Source of the DNA: CAZQFV01 sp964592645
GTDB lineage: Bacteria > Chloroflexota > Chloroflexia > DTKN01
Direction: 5' to 3'
DNA length: 64,000 nt
Assembly (NCBI GenBank): GCA_964592645.1
Contig: CAZQFV010000007.1
Span: 62,001 to 126,000, forward strand
Shown here: positions 51,111 to 59,802 of the stretch, in pieces
Position numbering within the stretch: position 1 is the stretch's first letter
Layout: the number at the start of each line of letters is the position of its first letter
Position numbers and translations under genes: made by a program
The notes under the pieces: model-generated
Told to the model about the DNA's origin: nothing
Databases searched by the model: none
Seen by the model: the letters and a program-made list of their open reading frames with translations, nothing else

Positions 51111-51233
51111 GGTCCCAGGTCGCTCCTCGTGGGCCGTGTACGCAGTCTCCAGCACGTGGCGCATATTCTCCAACCATGCCGGCAACCCTTCCGGATCCGC
51201 AGCCGGGTAGCCTTGCCCTGTAGCCGTCTCCGC

Positions 51234-52082
51234 CTACGCCCGGCCCCAGCCCACCGCTTCCGGATCGGCCGCCCCACCCAACTCGGCGTAGGCGCTCTCG
51301 ACGTTCAGGCGGTGCATGTCCTCGTTGCCCGGGTAGGGCAGCGTCTGATCGGCGCAGCGGGCCACGGTCTCCGCCAGGCTCAACCCCTGCGCGACCGCCG
51401 CGGCTACCTCGGCATGCAGTTCCGCCAGGTAGCGCCGGTCGTTGTCCAGGCGCGCCCGGATCTCGCCGAGGTCCAGGGTCGGCCGGCCGTGCCCGGGAAT
51501 GAGCGCCCGGATCTCGTACCCCGCCAGCATCTCCAGGGTGCGCTCGTAGGTCCCCAGGGCGTCGCTGACAAAGGGAATCTCCACGTCGCTGAGCTTGTCC
51601 CCCGCCCACAGGGTGGCCGTCTGCGCCTCGTAGAGCACCAGCTCGTCGGCGGCGTGGCCCGGGGTATGTATCAAGCGGATGGGCAGCCCGCCAAGGTCCA
51701 AGAGCAACTCCGCGGCAAAGGTGATGGCCGGCCGCGGGATCTCGAACGGGCGCTCCCCGCCTACCCAGCCCTCGCGTGCCACCTGCGCCCGGATCGCCGG
51801 CCCATTTCGCTCCACCTCTGCCAGGTAGCGCTCCTGGGCCACGATCGGCGCCCCTATCTGCCCGGCCCCCACAATATGGTCGTGATGGCTGTGGGTGATG
51901 ACCACGTAGCGCGGCACGGCCGCCTGCTCCACCACCAGCGCCCTGATCTGGGCGATTTCCTCCGCCAGGACGCCGGGGTCGATCAGGCAGGACTGGCCCT
52001 GGCGCACCCATACGCCCACGTTCATGCCATAGGCGACGCTCTGGGCCACCCATAGGTCGGCGGTCAGTTGGAAAAAGTCCAT
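51234..52082 (-). CDS. MBL-fold metallohydrolase
   Basis: 282 residues. The metal site is present: THSHHDH near residue 60, a HTPGHAADE motif near 140, an Asp in WAGDKLSD and a final GHGRPT. Glyoxalase II or beta-lactamase-like enzymes of this family hydrolyse thioesters, lactones or similar bonds; the substrate is unknown. ATG 52082 follows AAGGAAGA; the open frame upstream to 52190 is not supported. No signal peptide, so cytoplasmic. Confidence 0.88.
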   Translation of the reverse strand: MDFFQLTADLWVAQSVAYGMNVGVWVRQGQSCLIDPGVLAEEIAQIRALVVEQAAVPRYVVITHSHHDHIVGAGQIGAPIVAQERYLAEVERNGPAIRAQVAREGWVGGERPFEIPRPAITFAAELLLDLGGLPIRLIHTPGHAADELVLYEAQTATLWAGDKLSDVEIPFVSDALGTYERTLEMLAGYEIRALIPGHGRPTLDLGEIRARLDNDRRYLAELHAEVAAAVAQGLSLAETVARCADQTLPYPGNEDMHRLNVESAYAELGGAADPEAVGWGRA

Positions 52083-52374
52083 TGCCGTGTCTTCCTTTCT
52101 TTCTCCCTTCGGTATGCCACTCTTGCCGGCCCCACAACCTGTCCCAGATGGTCTGCGGAACAAGGGCTCGGATGGCGCTGTAGACCTCATCCGGCCCCGC
52201 GGCCCTGCTCGCGGCGGCCGAGGACGGCCCCTGCCGGGCGATATAGATTGCCGATCCCCGGAATCTGTCCAGAAACCATCTCGTAAACCAAAGGCCCAAA
52301 GACACCGAGGCCCTTTGGATATGCCTTTGCCGCTTTTCTGTGGGCCTCTGTCTTTGACAATTATGAGAGGGGTT
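52083..52374. other. Intergenic stretch with repeat remnants
   Basis: No convincing gene. At about 52286-52365 it holds AAAGGCCCAAAGACACCGAGG and, in opposite sense, GCCTCTGTCTTTG, related to the CACAAAGGCACGAAG repeat family at 46958 and 62019. A minus-strand frame from 52305 looks partly protein-like (RALVPQTIWDRLWGRQEW) but has no start signal. Confidence 0.5.
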
Positions 52375-53598
52375 CTATTCGTAGCGCAGGGCCTCGATCG
52401 GGTTCAGCGCCGCGGCGCGCATCGCCGGGTAGATGCCAAAGAACAGCCCCACGGCGGCCGAGAACCCGGTCGCCAGGAGGACGACATCGGCGGTCAACGC
52501 CACCTGGATCTGCGGCTCCAGGCGCGTCACCACGGTCGCGCCGAGCATTCCCAGACCGATCCCCACCAGCCCGCCCAGCACGCTGAGCACCATCGCTTCC
52601 ACCAGGAATTGCCAGAGGATGTCGCGCCGCTTGGCCCCCACGGCCTTGCGGATGCCGATCTCGCGCGTCCGCTCGGTCACCGAGACCAGCATGATGTTCA
52701 TGATCCCGATCCCTCCCACCAGCAGCGAGATGCCGGCGATGGCCCCCAGGAAGACCGTCAGCATGGCGATGATGGAGCTGGCGACACTCAGGATGTCGTT
52801 CTGGGTGATGATGGTAAAGTCGTTGTCCTGGTAGGTCAGGCGGTGTTGCTCCCGCAGGATCAGGGTGACCTGCTCGATGGCCCGGCTGATGCTGTCCTTG
52901 TCCACGGCCTGGATGTAGAACACCGAAACGGGAAAATCGCCGCTGGTGGTGCGCGTGCCAAAGAGGCGCGCCGCGGCCGTCGTCAGCGGGATGTAGATAT
53001 AGTTGTCGGCGGAGCCGAAGCTGGGGCCGCCCTCGGAGGCCATCACCCCGACGATGCGGAAGGGCACGCCGCGGATCTTGATGGTCTGTCCCAGCGGTTC
53101 GACATCGGGCAGGAGCGTGGAGACCACCTGCGATCCCACCACACAGACGCGGCTCAGGGTGTTCAGGTCGCTATCCTCGATGAACCGGCCGTTGGCTACG
53201 CTGACGTTGCGTACAAAGTCATAGTTCGAGGTCGCCCCGATGATCGTGGCCGTGGCCTCGTTCTGGCCGTAGACTACGCCGGCGCTGCGCTGGATGACCG
53301 GGGCCACCGCCAGCACGTCCGGGGCCACCAAGGGGTCGCTCAGGGCCTTGGCCTCGCGATAGGTCAGCGGCTGGATCTTGCGTTCCTCGCCGCCAAAGGT
53401 GCCGGAGGTGACGATCAGCAGGTTGGCCCCGACGCCCTGGATCTGCTCCTCCACCGAGGCCTGCACCCCCTGGCCCAGCGACATCAGGGCAATCACCGCG
53501 CCGACGCCGATGATGATGCCCAGCATCGTCAGGGTGGCGCGCAGCTTGTTCGACGCCAGGGCGCGAAAGGCGATGCGCACGCTCTCGATGATGCTCAT
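52375..53598 (-). CDS. ABC transporter permease, MacB/FtsX type
   Basis: 407 residues, four membrane helices with a large extracellular MacB-PCD domain (~45-260). The start IRIAFRALASNKLRATLTMLGIIIGVGAV-like segment and the C-terminal GIMNIMLVSVTERTREIGIRK are the family signatures. Works with the ATPase and the membrane fusion protein encoded just upstream to export peptides, lipids or drugs. ATG overlaps the ATPase stop (ATGA). Confidence 0.92.
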   Translation of the reverse strand: MSIIESVRIAFRALASNKLRATLTMLGIIIGVGAVIALMSLGQGVQASVEEQIQGVGANLLIVTSGTFGGEERKIQPLTYREAKALSDPLVAPDVLAVAPVIQRSAGVVYGQNEATATIIGATSNYDFVRNVSVANGRFIEDSDLNTLSRVCVVGSQVVSTLLPDVEPLGQTIKIRGVPFRIVGVMASEGGPSFGSADNYIYIPLTTAAARLFGTRTTSGDFPVSVFYIQAVDKDSISRAIEQVTLILREQHRLTYQDNDFTIITQNDILSVASSIIAMLTVFLGAIAGISLLVGGIGIMNIMLVSVTERTREIGIRKAVGAKRRDILWQFLVEAMVLSVLGGLVGIGLGMLGATVVTRLEPQIQVALTADVVLLATGFSAAVGLFFGIYPAMRAAALNPIEALRYE

Positions 53599-54332
53599 AG
53601 CTCCTCCCGGACGACGGCCGGCCGCGCCTGGCGGGGCGCGGCAATGGTCTCTTCCCGCACGATACGCCCATCGTGGATGTGGACGATCCTGCGGGTGTGC
53701 TCGGCGATGTTGCGGTCGTGGGTGACAAAGATCACGGTGATGCCGCGGTCCCGGTTCAGCGCCTGGAAGATGGCCACGATCTCTTCTCCGGAGACGCTGT
53801 CCAGGTTGCCCGTGGGCTCGTCGGCCAGGATGATGGCCGGGTCGGTGATCAGGGCCCGGGCCACGGCCACCCGCTGCTGCTGCCCGCCGGAAAGCTCCTG
53901 GGTCTTGTGCCGCAGCCGGTCGCCCAGCCCCACCGACTGCAGCGCGGCGACCGCCCGCTTCCGGCGCTCGCCCACCCCTACACCGCTGTAGACCAGCGGC
54001 AGCTCCACATTTTGCAGCGCCGAGGTCCGCGCCAGCAGGTTAAAGGTCTGAAAGACAAAGCCGATCTTGCGGTTGCGCACCTCGGCCAGCTCGTTGTCAC
54101 GCAGCGTGTCGATGCGCCGCCCGTCCAGGGTATAGGTGCCGCTCGTCGGCACGTCCAGGCAGCCCATCACGTTCATCAACGTGGACTTGCCCGATCCGGA
54201 GGGCCCCATGATGGCCAGCATCTCCCCACGACGCACCTCCAGCGAGACACCGCGCAGGGCATGCACCTCCACCTCGCCCATCCGGTAGACCTTGGTTACA
54301 TCCTCGACGCGAATAACGGTGTCCTCTGGCAT
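53595..54332 (-). CDS. ABC transporter ATPase, MacB/LolD type
   Basis: 245 residues. Walker A GPSGSGKST, Q-loop FVFQTFNLL, signature LSGGQQQRVAVARAL, Walker B ILADEPTGNLD and H-loop VTHD are all intact. ATG 54332 follows AAAGGGG; upstream in-frame codons to 54428 lack support. Energises the neighbouring permease. It lies 16 bases after the membrane fusion gene. Confidence 0.94.
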   Translation of the reverse strand: MPEDTVIRVEDVTKVYRMGEVEVHALRGVSLEVRRGEMLAIMGPSGSGKSTLMNVMGCLDVPTSGTYTLDGRRIDTLRDNELAEVRNRKIGFVFQTFNLLARTSALQNVELPLVYSGVGVGERRKRAVAALQSVGLGDRLRHKTQELSGGQQQRVAVARALITDPAIILADEPTGNLDSVSGEEIVAIFQALNRDRGITVIFVTHDRNIAEHTRRIVHIHDGRIVREETIAAPRQARPAVVREEL

Positions 54333-54348
54333 GGCCCCTTTCCCCCAC

Positions 54349-55869
54349 CTACTGTCCCATCCGGCCGCCCGGGCGAAAGTTGCCAAAGATCTGCTGCAGT
54401 TGATTCTCCTGCACCACCCCGCGCACAAAGACCCGGTCCCCTTCTTGCAGGCCGGAGACGATCTGGACCACCGCCGGGTCGCTCATCCCCATCGTCACCT
54501 CGACGCTCTCCAGCGCGTCGCCGGGCCCGACCCGCTCGACATAGGCCTTGCCCCCGCTCAGCCGCACGGCCCGCCGCGGCACGAGCAGGACGTCGGACGC
54601 CTCGCGGGTGATGACACCGACGTTGGCCGTCATTCCGGCGCGCACGGCAGCGTCGGCCACGGCGCCCACATCCACCCGCACCCGGTAGGTGATCACGCCG
54701 GCCGCCGTGCTGGGCGTCAGGGCCACCTCCCGCACTTGCGCCGTCAGGGTGAGGCCCGGCAAGGCATCCAGGGTGACACGGGCGCGCTGGCCCGCCTGGA
54801 TGTTGGAGATGTCCACCTCGTCGACCTCGACGTCGATGTGGAAGCCCGCCGGGTCGATCAGCACCAGGATGGCGGTGGCCTGCGATACCTGGAGCGGCGC
54901 GTCGACCAGGACCTTGGCTACGAGGCCGGCGAACGGCGCGCGCAGCGTGGCCTTCTCCAACTGGTTCTGGGCGATGGCCAGGCTGGCCCGGGCCTGTTCT
55001 ACCTGGGCCTGGGCGGCGGCGATATCGGTCGGCACCGGGCCGGCCGTCAGCTTCTCCAGGTTGGCCTGGGCCGTGGAAACCTGCGAGCGGGCCGTGCGCA
55101 GCCCCTCCTCCTCCTGCCGCTTGGCCGCTTCATAGGACAGGCGGGCCTGCTCCATGGCCGCCTCGGCATTCTCTACCGCCCTGCGGGCCTTTTCCTCGTT
55201 GTCATAGTTGACATCCGGCACATTCTCTTTGCCGATCTTGTCCTCCAACTTGCGGTTGTCCCAGTAGATATTCTCATAGGACTGCTGGGCGTCGCGCAGG
55301 GCGTTGGCCGCCTGGACCCAGGAGAGCCGCGCCCGTTCGGTCGCCGCGGCCAGGGCCACCTGCTGCTGCTGCAGGTTGGCATAGGCCTGGTTCAGCGTGT
55401 TCTGGGTGACGGTGATGTCCTCGGGTCGGGCGCCGGCCAGGAGCTTGTCCAGGTTGGCCTCGGCCACGGCGACCGCGGCCTGCGACTGGGCCAACTGCAG
55501 CTCCAGGTCCGTGGTGTCCAGGACGGCCAGTACCTGGCCGCGCTCCACCCGGTCGCCCGTCCGGACGCGGATCTCCTGGAGCGTCCCGGCAATGGCAAAG
55601 GTTGCATTGACCTGGGCGGCCGGGGCCAGGTTGCCGGTGGCCTCCACCACCTCGGCCACGTCGCCGCGCACGACGGTATAGATCTCGCCCCCGGCCAGCG
55701 GGTCTACCGGGGCCGGGAAAAGGGTCGACCGCAGGAGGAAGGCCGCCACGGCGCCGATCAACAGGAGAGCGATAAACCAGTCCAGGATGCGCTTCTTGGT
55801 CACAACCCGCAGCACGATCAGCACCACCAGCGCCACGGCCGCCCCGGCCACAACGTACAACGGACGCAT
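54349..55869 (-). CDS. HlyD-family periplasmic adaptor (membrane fusion protein) of the ABC exporter
   Basis: 506 residues. The N-terminus has two hydrophobic segments (residues ~3-21 and ~30-50) instead of the usual one. Then a biotinyl-lipoyl half (IRVRTGDRVERGQVLAVLD), a long coiled-coil hairpin (~115-300), the second lipoyl half (LRAPFAGLVAKVLVD), and the beta-barrel and proximal domains. The C-terminus QIFGNFRPGGRMGQ is Gly/Arg-rich. ATG 55869 follows GAGGAGG. First gene of a three-gene exporter operon with its own consensus promoter. Confidence 0.92.
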   Translation of the reverse strand: MRPLYVVAGAAVALVVLIVLRVVTKKRILDWFIALLLIGAVAAFLLRSTLFPAPVDPLAGGEIYTVVRGDVAEVVEATGNLAPAAQVNATFAIAGTLQEIRVRTGDRVERGQVLAVLDTTDLELQLAQSQAAVAVAEANLDKLLAGARPEDITVTQNTLNQAYANLQQQQVALAAATERARLSWVQAANALRDAQQSYENIYWDNRKLEDKIGKENVPDVNYDNEEKARRAVENAEAAMEQARLSYEAAKRQEEEGLRTARSQVSTAQANLEKLTAGPVPTDIAAAQAQVEQARASLAIAQNQLEKATLRAPFAGLVAKVLVDAPLQVSQATAILVLIDPAGFHIDVEVDEVDISNIQAGQRARVTLDALPGLTLTAQVREVALTPSTAAGVITYRVRVDVGAVADAAVRAGMTANVGVITREASDVLLVPRRAVRLSGGKAYVERVGPGDALESVEVTMGMSDPAVVQIVSGLQEGDRVFVRGVVQENQLQQIFGNFRPGGRMGQ

Positions 55870-55922
55870 TCAATCCTCCTCGCCAGTCATTTCTTTCTTG
55901 TGCTTTATATTTTGCGATGCGA

Positions 55923-55951
55923 ATTATATCACCGGGGCCGGTAGTTGTCAA
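55923..55951 (-). promoter_or_regulatory. Consensus sigma-70 promoter of the ABC exporter operon
   Basis: On the minus strand TTGACA (55946-55951) and TATAAT (55923-55928), 17-base spacing; about 50 bases ahead of the adaptor gene. Confidence 0.85.
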
Positions 55952-55958
55952 CCGTGGC

Positions 55959-55986
55959 TTGACACCTTCCGTCGCCGCGGTACAAT
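55959..55986 (+). promoter_or_regulatory. Sigma-70 promoter of the SAM hydrolase gene
   Basis: TTGACA (55959-55964) and TACAAT (55981-55986), 16-base spacing; start codon 27 bases further on. Divergent from the exporter promoter, eight bases away. Confidence 0.75.
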
Positions 55987-56012
55987 GGCAGCAAGCCTTG
56001 GGAGGTGACACC

Positions 56013-56825
56013 ATGCAACGTTCGGGCATCGTCACGCTGCTCACCGATTTCGGGCGGGGCGACGTCTACGCCGGCCTGCTTCACGGCGTCATCCTGGGCA
56101 TCGTTCCACACCTGCGGGTCGTGGACCTGACCCACGATGTCGCGCCCCAGGCCGTCCTCGAGGCGGCCTTTCTGCTGGAAAGCGCCTACCGCTACTTCCC
56201 GCCGGGCACCGTCCACCTGGCGGTGGTCGACCCCGGGGTCGGCACGGCGCGCCCCCTCATCGCCATGGAGGCCGGCCCGGCCTTCTTTGTCGCCCCGGAC
56301 AACGGCCTGCTCACCGTCGTCTGGCAGGGGCTGGGCGACGGTGAGCGGACGGCGGCGCGCATCGTCGAGCTGACCGAGCCCGGCTTCTGGCTTCCCCAGG
56401 TCAGCAGCACCTTTCACGGGCGCGACATCCTGGCCCCGGTGGCGGCGCACCTGGCGGCGGGCCGGCCCCTGGAGGAGGTCGGCCGGCCGCGGCAGGGCCT
56501 GATGCTCCTCCCGGAAGCCCAGCCCACGATAGCCCCCAACGGCACCGTCCAGGGGCGCATCGTGCATGTCGACCGCTTCGGCAACTGCGGCACCAATATC
56601 CCGGCGGGGAGCCTGGGGAGCGCGTCGGTCGTCACGGCCGGCGGCCATCCCGTGGGCTGGCTGCGGCGCACCTACGCCGATGTCGCCCCGGGGCAGCCGC
56701 TGGCCCTGGCCGGCAGCGACGGCCGGCTGGAGATCGCCGTGCGCGAGGGCAGCGCGGCCGAAGCGCTGGGACTGCGCGTCGGCGATCCCGTCGGGGTGCG
56801 GACCTTGCCCAACACCGACCGTTAG
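56013..56825 (+). CDS. SAM hydrolase/halogenase family protein (DUF62)
   Basis: 270 residues. Family members cleave S-adenosylmethionine with hydroxide to adenosine and methionine. Characteristic segments: LLTDFGRGDVYAGLLHGVI, VDLTHDVAPQ, VVDPGVGTARP, VAPDNGLL and STFHGRDILAPVAAHLA in the N-terminal domain, and VDRFGNCGTNI in the C-terminal domain. Hydrolase rather than halogenase is expected from the general spread of the family in bacteria. GGGAGGTGA precedes ATG 56013. Confidence 0.88.
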   Translation: MQRSGIVTLLTDFGRGDVYAGLLHGVILGIVPHLRVVDLTHDVAPQAVLEAAFLLESAYRYFPPGTVHLAVVDPGVGTARPLIAMEAGPAFFVAPDNGLLTVVWQGLGDGERTAARIVELTEPGFWLPQVSSTFHGRDILAPVAAHLAAGRPLEEVGRPRQGLMLLPEAQPTIAPNGTVQGRIVHVDRFGNCGTNIPAGSLGSASVVTAGGHPVGWLRRTYADVAPGQPLALAGSDGRLEIAVREGSAAEALGLRVGDPVGVRTLPNTDR

Positions 56826-56880
56826 GAGGATCTCCAGGCCAGCGAGCTGCCCTCGAGGCATCGTGAACCAAGGCACAATG

Positions 56881-56908
56881 TTGCAAAAATCGCCGGACGG
56901 CGTATAAT
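56881..56908 (+). promoter_or_regulatory. Sigma-70 promoter of the FmdB-type gene
   Basis: TTGCAA (56881-56886) and TATAAT (56903-56908), 16-base spacing, about 55 bases ahead of the start codon. Confidence 0.7.
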
Positions 56909-56961
56909 ATGGTGTTGCGTTTGCTGTCCGATTCGACTTTTTGGGTGGAGGACTACCGGGT

Positions 56962-57264
56962 ATGCCGACGTATGTCTACCGTTGCCGGAGTTGCCAACGG
57001 GACATCGAAGTTGTGCAGCGGTTCGGCGAAGCGCCGTTGACCACTTGCTCCCACTGCGGGGGCCTGCTGCAGCGACTGCTGTTCCCCCCGGCCATTATCT
57101 TCAAGGGGTCGGGGTGGTACGCCACCGATCACAAGTCTCCCTCGGGGGGCAACGGCGCCAAATCGGGGACCCCGCCGGCCGACAAGAGAGAGGCGGCGCC
57201 CGACAGCGAAAAGGCCGAGGAACCGGCCGTCGCCAAGAAGCCCACCGCCGCGGACGAGGTGTAG
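56962..57264 (+). CDS. FmdB-type zinc ribbon protein
   Basis: 100 residues. The start MPTYVYRCRSCQRDIEVVQR and the CxxC pair (CSHCGG) are typical of the FmdB family, small zinc-ribbon proteins first found as putative regulators of formamidase. The SGWYATDH segment is also conserved. The last 45 residues are charged and disordered. GGTGGAGG precedes ATG 56962. It may share a transcript with cysS, 250 bases downstream. Confidence 0.88.
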   Translation: MPTYVYRCRSCQRDIEVVQRFGEAPLTTCSHCGGLLQRLLFPPAIIFKGSGWYATDHKSPSGGNGAKSGTPPADKREAAPDSEKAEEPAVAKKPTAADEV

Positions 57265-57390
57265 CCGTGGACAACCGATTCGGTTTCTCTTTCCCCTCAG
57301 GTCCGCCGGCCCTGTTGCGGTCCCCTGTGCCACGCTACGCCAGGCCGCTCACCCCACCGATGCGGCTCTTCCCAACCTGCCTGTGTCCAG

Positions 57391-57432
57391 GGGGACATCG
57401 GGCCTGACCTTGCCGTCCAGGTCGATGTCCCC
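57391..57432 (+). promoter_or_regulatory. Long perfect inverted repeat in the cysS leader
   Basis: GGGGACATCG (57391-57400) and its exact complement (57423-57432), with an inner GACCT/AGGTC pair, lie 80 bases ahead of cysS in a 249-base gap without a gene. I looked for T-box features (TGGNACCGCG) and found none. Confidence 0.5.
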
Positions 57433-57513
57433 GCTTTGTCCCCGCGACCGTTCGGTCTCCAGGCAGGAGGAGCCTGCGCCAGGTTCCCCGGAAATCAAGT
57501 GTGGAGGAGCGCC

Positions 57514-58995
57514 ATGGCACTGAAAATCTACAACGACCTGACCCGGCAGCGTGACGAGTTTGTCCCCTTGCACGAAGGCTGGGTGGGCATGTATGTCTGC
57601 GGTCCGACCGTCTACGACCATCCGCATATCGGCCATGCCAAGAGCTATGTGTCGTTCGATGTGATCGTGCGCTACTTGCGCTACAGCGGCTACCGCGTCC
57701 GCTATGTCCAGAACATCACCGATGTCGGCCACCTGACCGACGACGCCGACCAGGGCGAGGACAAGATCGTGCGCCGCGCGGCCCGCGAGCGCCTGGAGCC
57801 GATGGAGCTGGTGGAGATCTATACCCGCTCCTACTTCGACGACATGGACGCCCTGCGCGTGCTGCGGCCGGACATCTCCCCACGGGCCAGCGGCCACATC
57901 CCCGAGCAGGTCGAGATGGTCAAGAAGCTTTTGGAAAAAGGCCACGCCTACGAGGTCAACGGCTCGGTCTACTTCTCCGTGCCCTCTTTCCCGGCTTACG
58001 GCAAGCTCTCCGGGCGGCGGATCGAGGAGGTCACCGAGGCGGTGCGTCTCGAGGCCAATCCCGACAAGCGCCACCCGGCCGACTTTGCCCTCTGGAAGCG
58101 GGCCGAGCCCGGGCACATCCTGCGCTGGCCCAGCCCCTGGGGCTGGGGCTTTCCCGGCTGGCACCTGGAGTGCTCGGCCATGGCGATGCGCTACATCGGT
58201 GAGACGGTGGACATCCACGGCGGCGGCCTGGACAACATCTTTCCGCACCACGAGAGCGAGATTGCCCAGTCTGAAGCGGCGAACGGCGTGCAGTTTGTAC
58301 GCTACTGGATGCACAACAACATGGTCACGGTGGACGGCACGCGCATGGGCAAGTCGCTGGGCAACTTTATCACCCTCAAGCAGGCCTTCCGCGGCGAACA
58401 CCCGCGCCTCTCGCAGTCCTACTCGCCATTGGCGATGCGCTTCTTTGTCCTCTCCAGCCACTACCGCAGCCCGCTGGATTTTACAGACGAGGGCCTCGCC
58501 TCTGCCGAGCGCGGCCTGGCCCGGCTGCACGACGCCGTCCGGCGCTTGCGCGAGCGCCTGGTCCACGCGCCGGAGGGCGAGATCGACCCCGAGGTCGCCG
58601 GGCAGTTGGCGGCGCTCAAGGCCCGTTTCCTGGCGGCTATGGACGAGGATTTCAACACGCCCGTGGCCCTCTCCGTGCTGTTCGACGCCACCCGCGAGAG
58701 CAACGCCCGCGCCGAGGCCGGGACGGCTGCCCGCGGCACCCTGTTGGCCTACGACGCTTTCTACCGCGAGCTGGGCGACGCCGTGCTTGGGCTGATCCCC
58801 GACGACCTGGGCGGGACCGGGGCCGGCGCCGCCGGCCTGACCGACGACCTGATGCGCCTGCTGCTGGCCCTGCGGGCCGATTTCCGGGCGAAGAAGGAGT
58901 GGGCGCGCTCCGACGCCATCCGCAACGAGCTGGCCGCTCTGGGGGTCGTCCTCGAAGACGGGGCCGAGGGGACGCGATGGCGCCTGAACCGTTAG
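57514..58995 (+). CDS. cysS: Cysteinyl-tRNA synthetase
   Basis: 493 residues. Charges tRNA(Cys) with cysteine. The HIGH motif is PHIGHA, the class signature YVCGPTVYDHPHIGH supplies a zinc Cys, and the KMSKS equivalent is MGKSLG. GGGLDNIFPHHESEIAQSEA and the zinc ligands in WHLECSAM are intact, as is the C-terminal helical domain. ATG 57514 follows GGAGGAG; the frame is open to 57436 without support. It overlaps the RNA methyltransferase gene by 19 bases. Confidence 0.95.
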   Translation: MALKIYNDLTRQRDEFVPLHEGWVGMYVCGPTVYDHPHIGHAKSYVSFDVIVRYLRYSGYRVRYVQNITDVGHLTDDADQGEDKIVRRAARERLEPMELVEIYTRSYFDDMDALRVLRPDISPRASGHIPEQVEMVKKLLEKGHAYEVNGSVYFSVPSFPAYGKLSGRRIEEVTEAVRLEANPDKRHPADFALWKRAEPGHILRWPSPWGWGFPGWHLECSAMAMRYIGETVDIHGGGLDNIFPHHESEIAQSEAANGVQFVRYWMHNNMVTVDGTRMGKSLGNFITLKQAFRGEHPRLSQSYSPLAMRFFVLSSHYRSPLDFTDEGLASAERGLARLHDAVRRLRERLVHAPEGEIDPEVAGQLAALKARFLAAMDEDFNTPVALSVLFDATRESNARAEAGTAARGTLLAYDAFYRELGDAVLGLIPDDLGGTGAGAAGLTDDLMRLLLALRADFRAKKEWARSDAIRNELAALGVVLEDGAEGTRWRLNR

Positions 58996-59798
58996 AGCTG
59001 TTGTTCGGGACGAACGCCGTGCGCGAGGCCCTGCGGGCCGGCCGGCGCAACTGCCGCCGCCTGCTCCTGGCGGCCGGCCAACATGCCGATCTCCTGCTGG
59101 AAGAGATCACCCGCCTGGCCCACGAGCGGCGCTGTCCCGTGGAGACGCGCCCCCGCGAGGACCTGGGGCAGTTGGTCCGCTCCCGGGAACACCAGGGGGT
59201 CGTGTTGGAGGCTACGCCCTATCCCTACAGCGCTTTGGCCGAGATCGCCGCCGCCGCCGGCCAGGCCGGCCCGGCGGCGCTGGTCCTGCTGCTCGATAGG
59301 CTGCAGGACCCCCAGAACGTGGGCACGCTGCTGCGCACCGCCGAGGCCGCCGGCGTGCAGGGGGTGGTCCTGCCGGAGCGCGATGCTGTGGCGATCACCC
59401 CGGCGGTGGTGCGGGCCTCGGCGGGGGCCTGCGAGCACCTGCGCATCGCCCGGGTGGGCAACCTGGTGCCGGCCATGGCGGCGTTGCAAGAGGCCGGCCT
59501 CTGGGTATTGGGGCTGGAGGAAGACCCCACCGCCAGCCCCTACACGGCGGTCGATTGGCGGCGCTCACTAGCGATCGTCGTGGGCAGCGAGGGCTTTGGC
59601 CTGCGGCGGCTGGTGCGCGAGCGCTGCGATGGGCTGGTGCGCCTGCCGATGCACGGGCGCATCGGTTCGCTGAACGCCGCCGTGGCCGGGTCGGTGGTGC
59701 TCTACGAGATCCTGCGCCAGCGCGGGGCCCGCGAAGAGCAACTGGCCGTCCCGCCTGAGCAGCCCCGCAAGCAGCGTTCAGCAGCCGGAGGAGGGTGA
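58977..59798 (+). CDS. rlmB: TrmH/SpoU-family 2'-O-ribose RNA methyltransferase (RlmB-like)
   Basis: 273 residues. The N-terminal substrate-binding domain (LLFGTNAVREALRAG) and the SPOUT knot motifs are complete: LQDPQNVGTLLRTAEAAG (motif 1), VVGSEGFGLRRL (motif 2), LPMHGRIGSLNAAVAGSVVLYE (motif 3, abbreviated to its family sense of SLNAAVA). It methylates a guanosine in 23S rRNA in characterised members. The start overlaps cysS by 19 bases with GAGGGG ahead. cysS-rlmB is a common bacterial gene pair. Confidence 0.9.
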   Translation: MAPEPLELLFGTNAVREALRAGRRNCRRLLLAAGQHADLLLEEITRLAHERRCPVETRPREDLGQLVRSREHQGVVLEATPYPYSALAEIAAAAGQAGPAALVLLLDRLQDPQNVGTLLRTAEAAGVQGVVLPERDAVAITPAVVRASAGACEHLRIARVGNLVPAMAALQEAGLWVLGLEEDPTASPYTAVDWRRSLAIVVGSEGFGLRRLVRERCDGLVRLPMHGRIGSLNAAVAGSVVLYEILRQRGAREEQLAVPPEQPRKQRSAAGGG

Positions 59799-59802
59799 TC
59801 CG

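Noticed and set aside
52083..52305. Minus-strand protein-like fragment upstream of the MBL hydrolase
   Set aside because: No start or ribosome site, begins in repeat sequence and turns into a frame shadow of the hydrolase.
57265..57513. T-box leader for cysS
   Set aside because: No TGGNACCGCG box and no specifier-stem layout.
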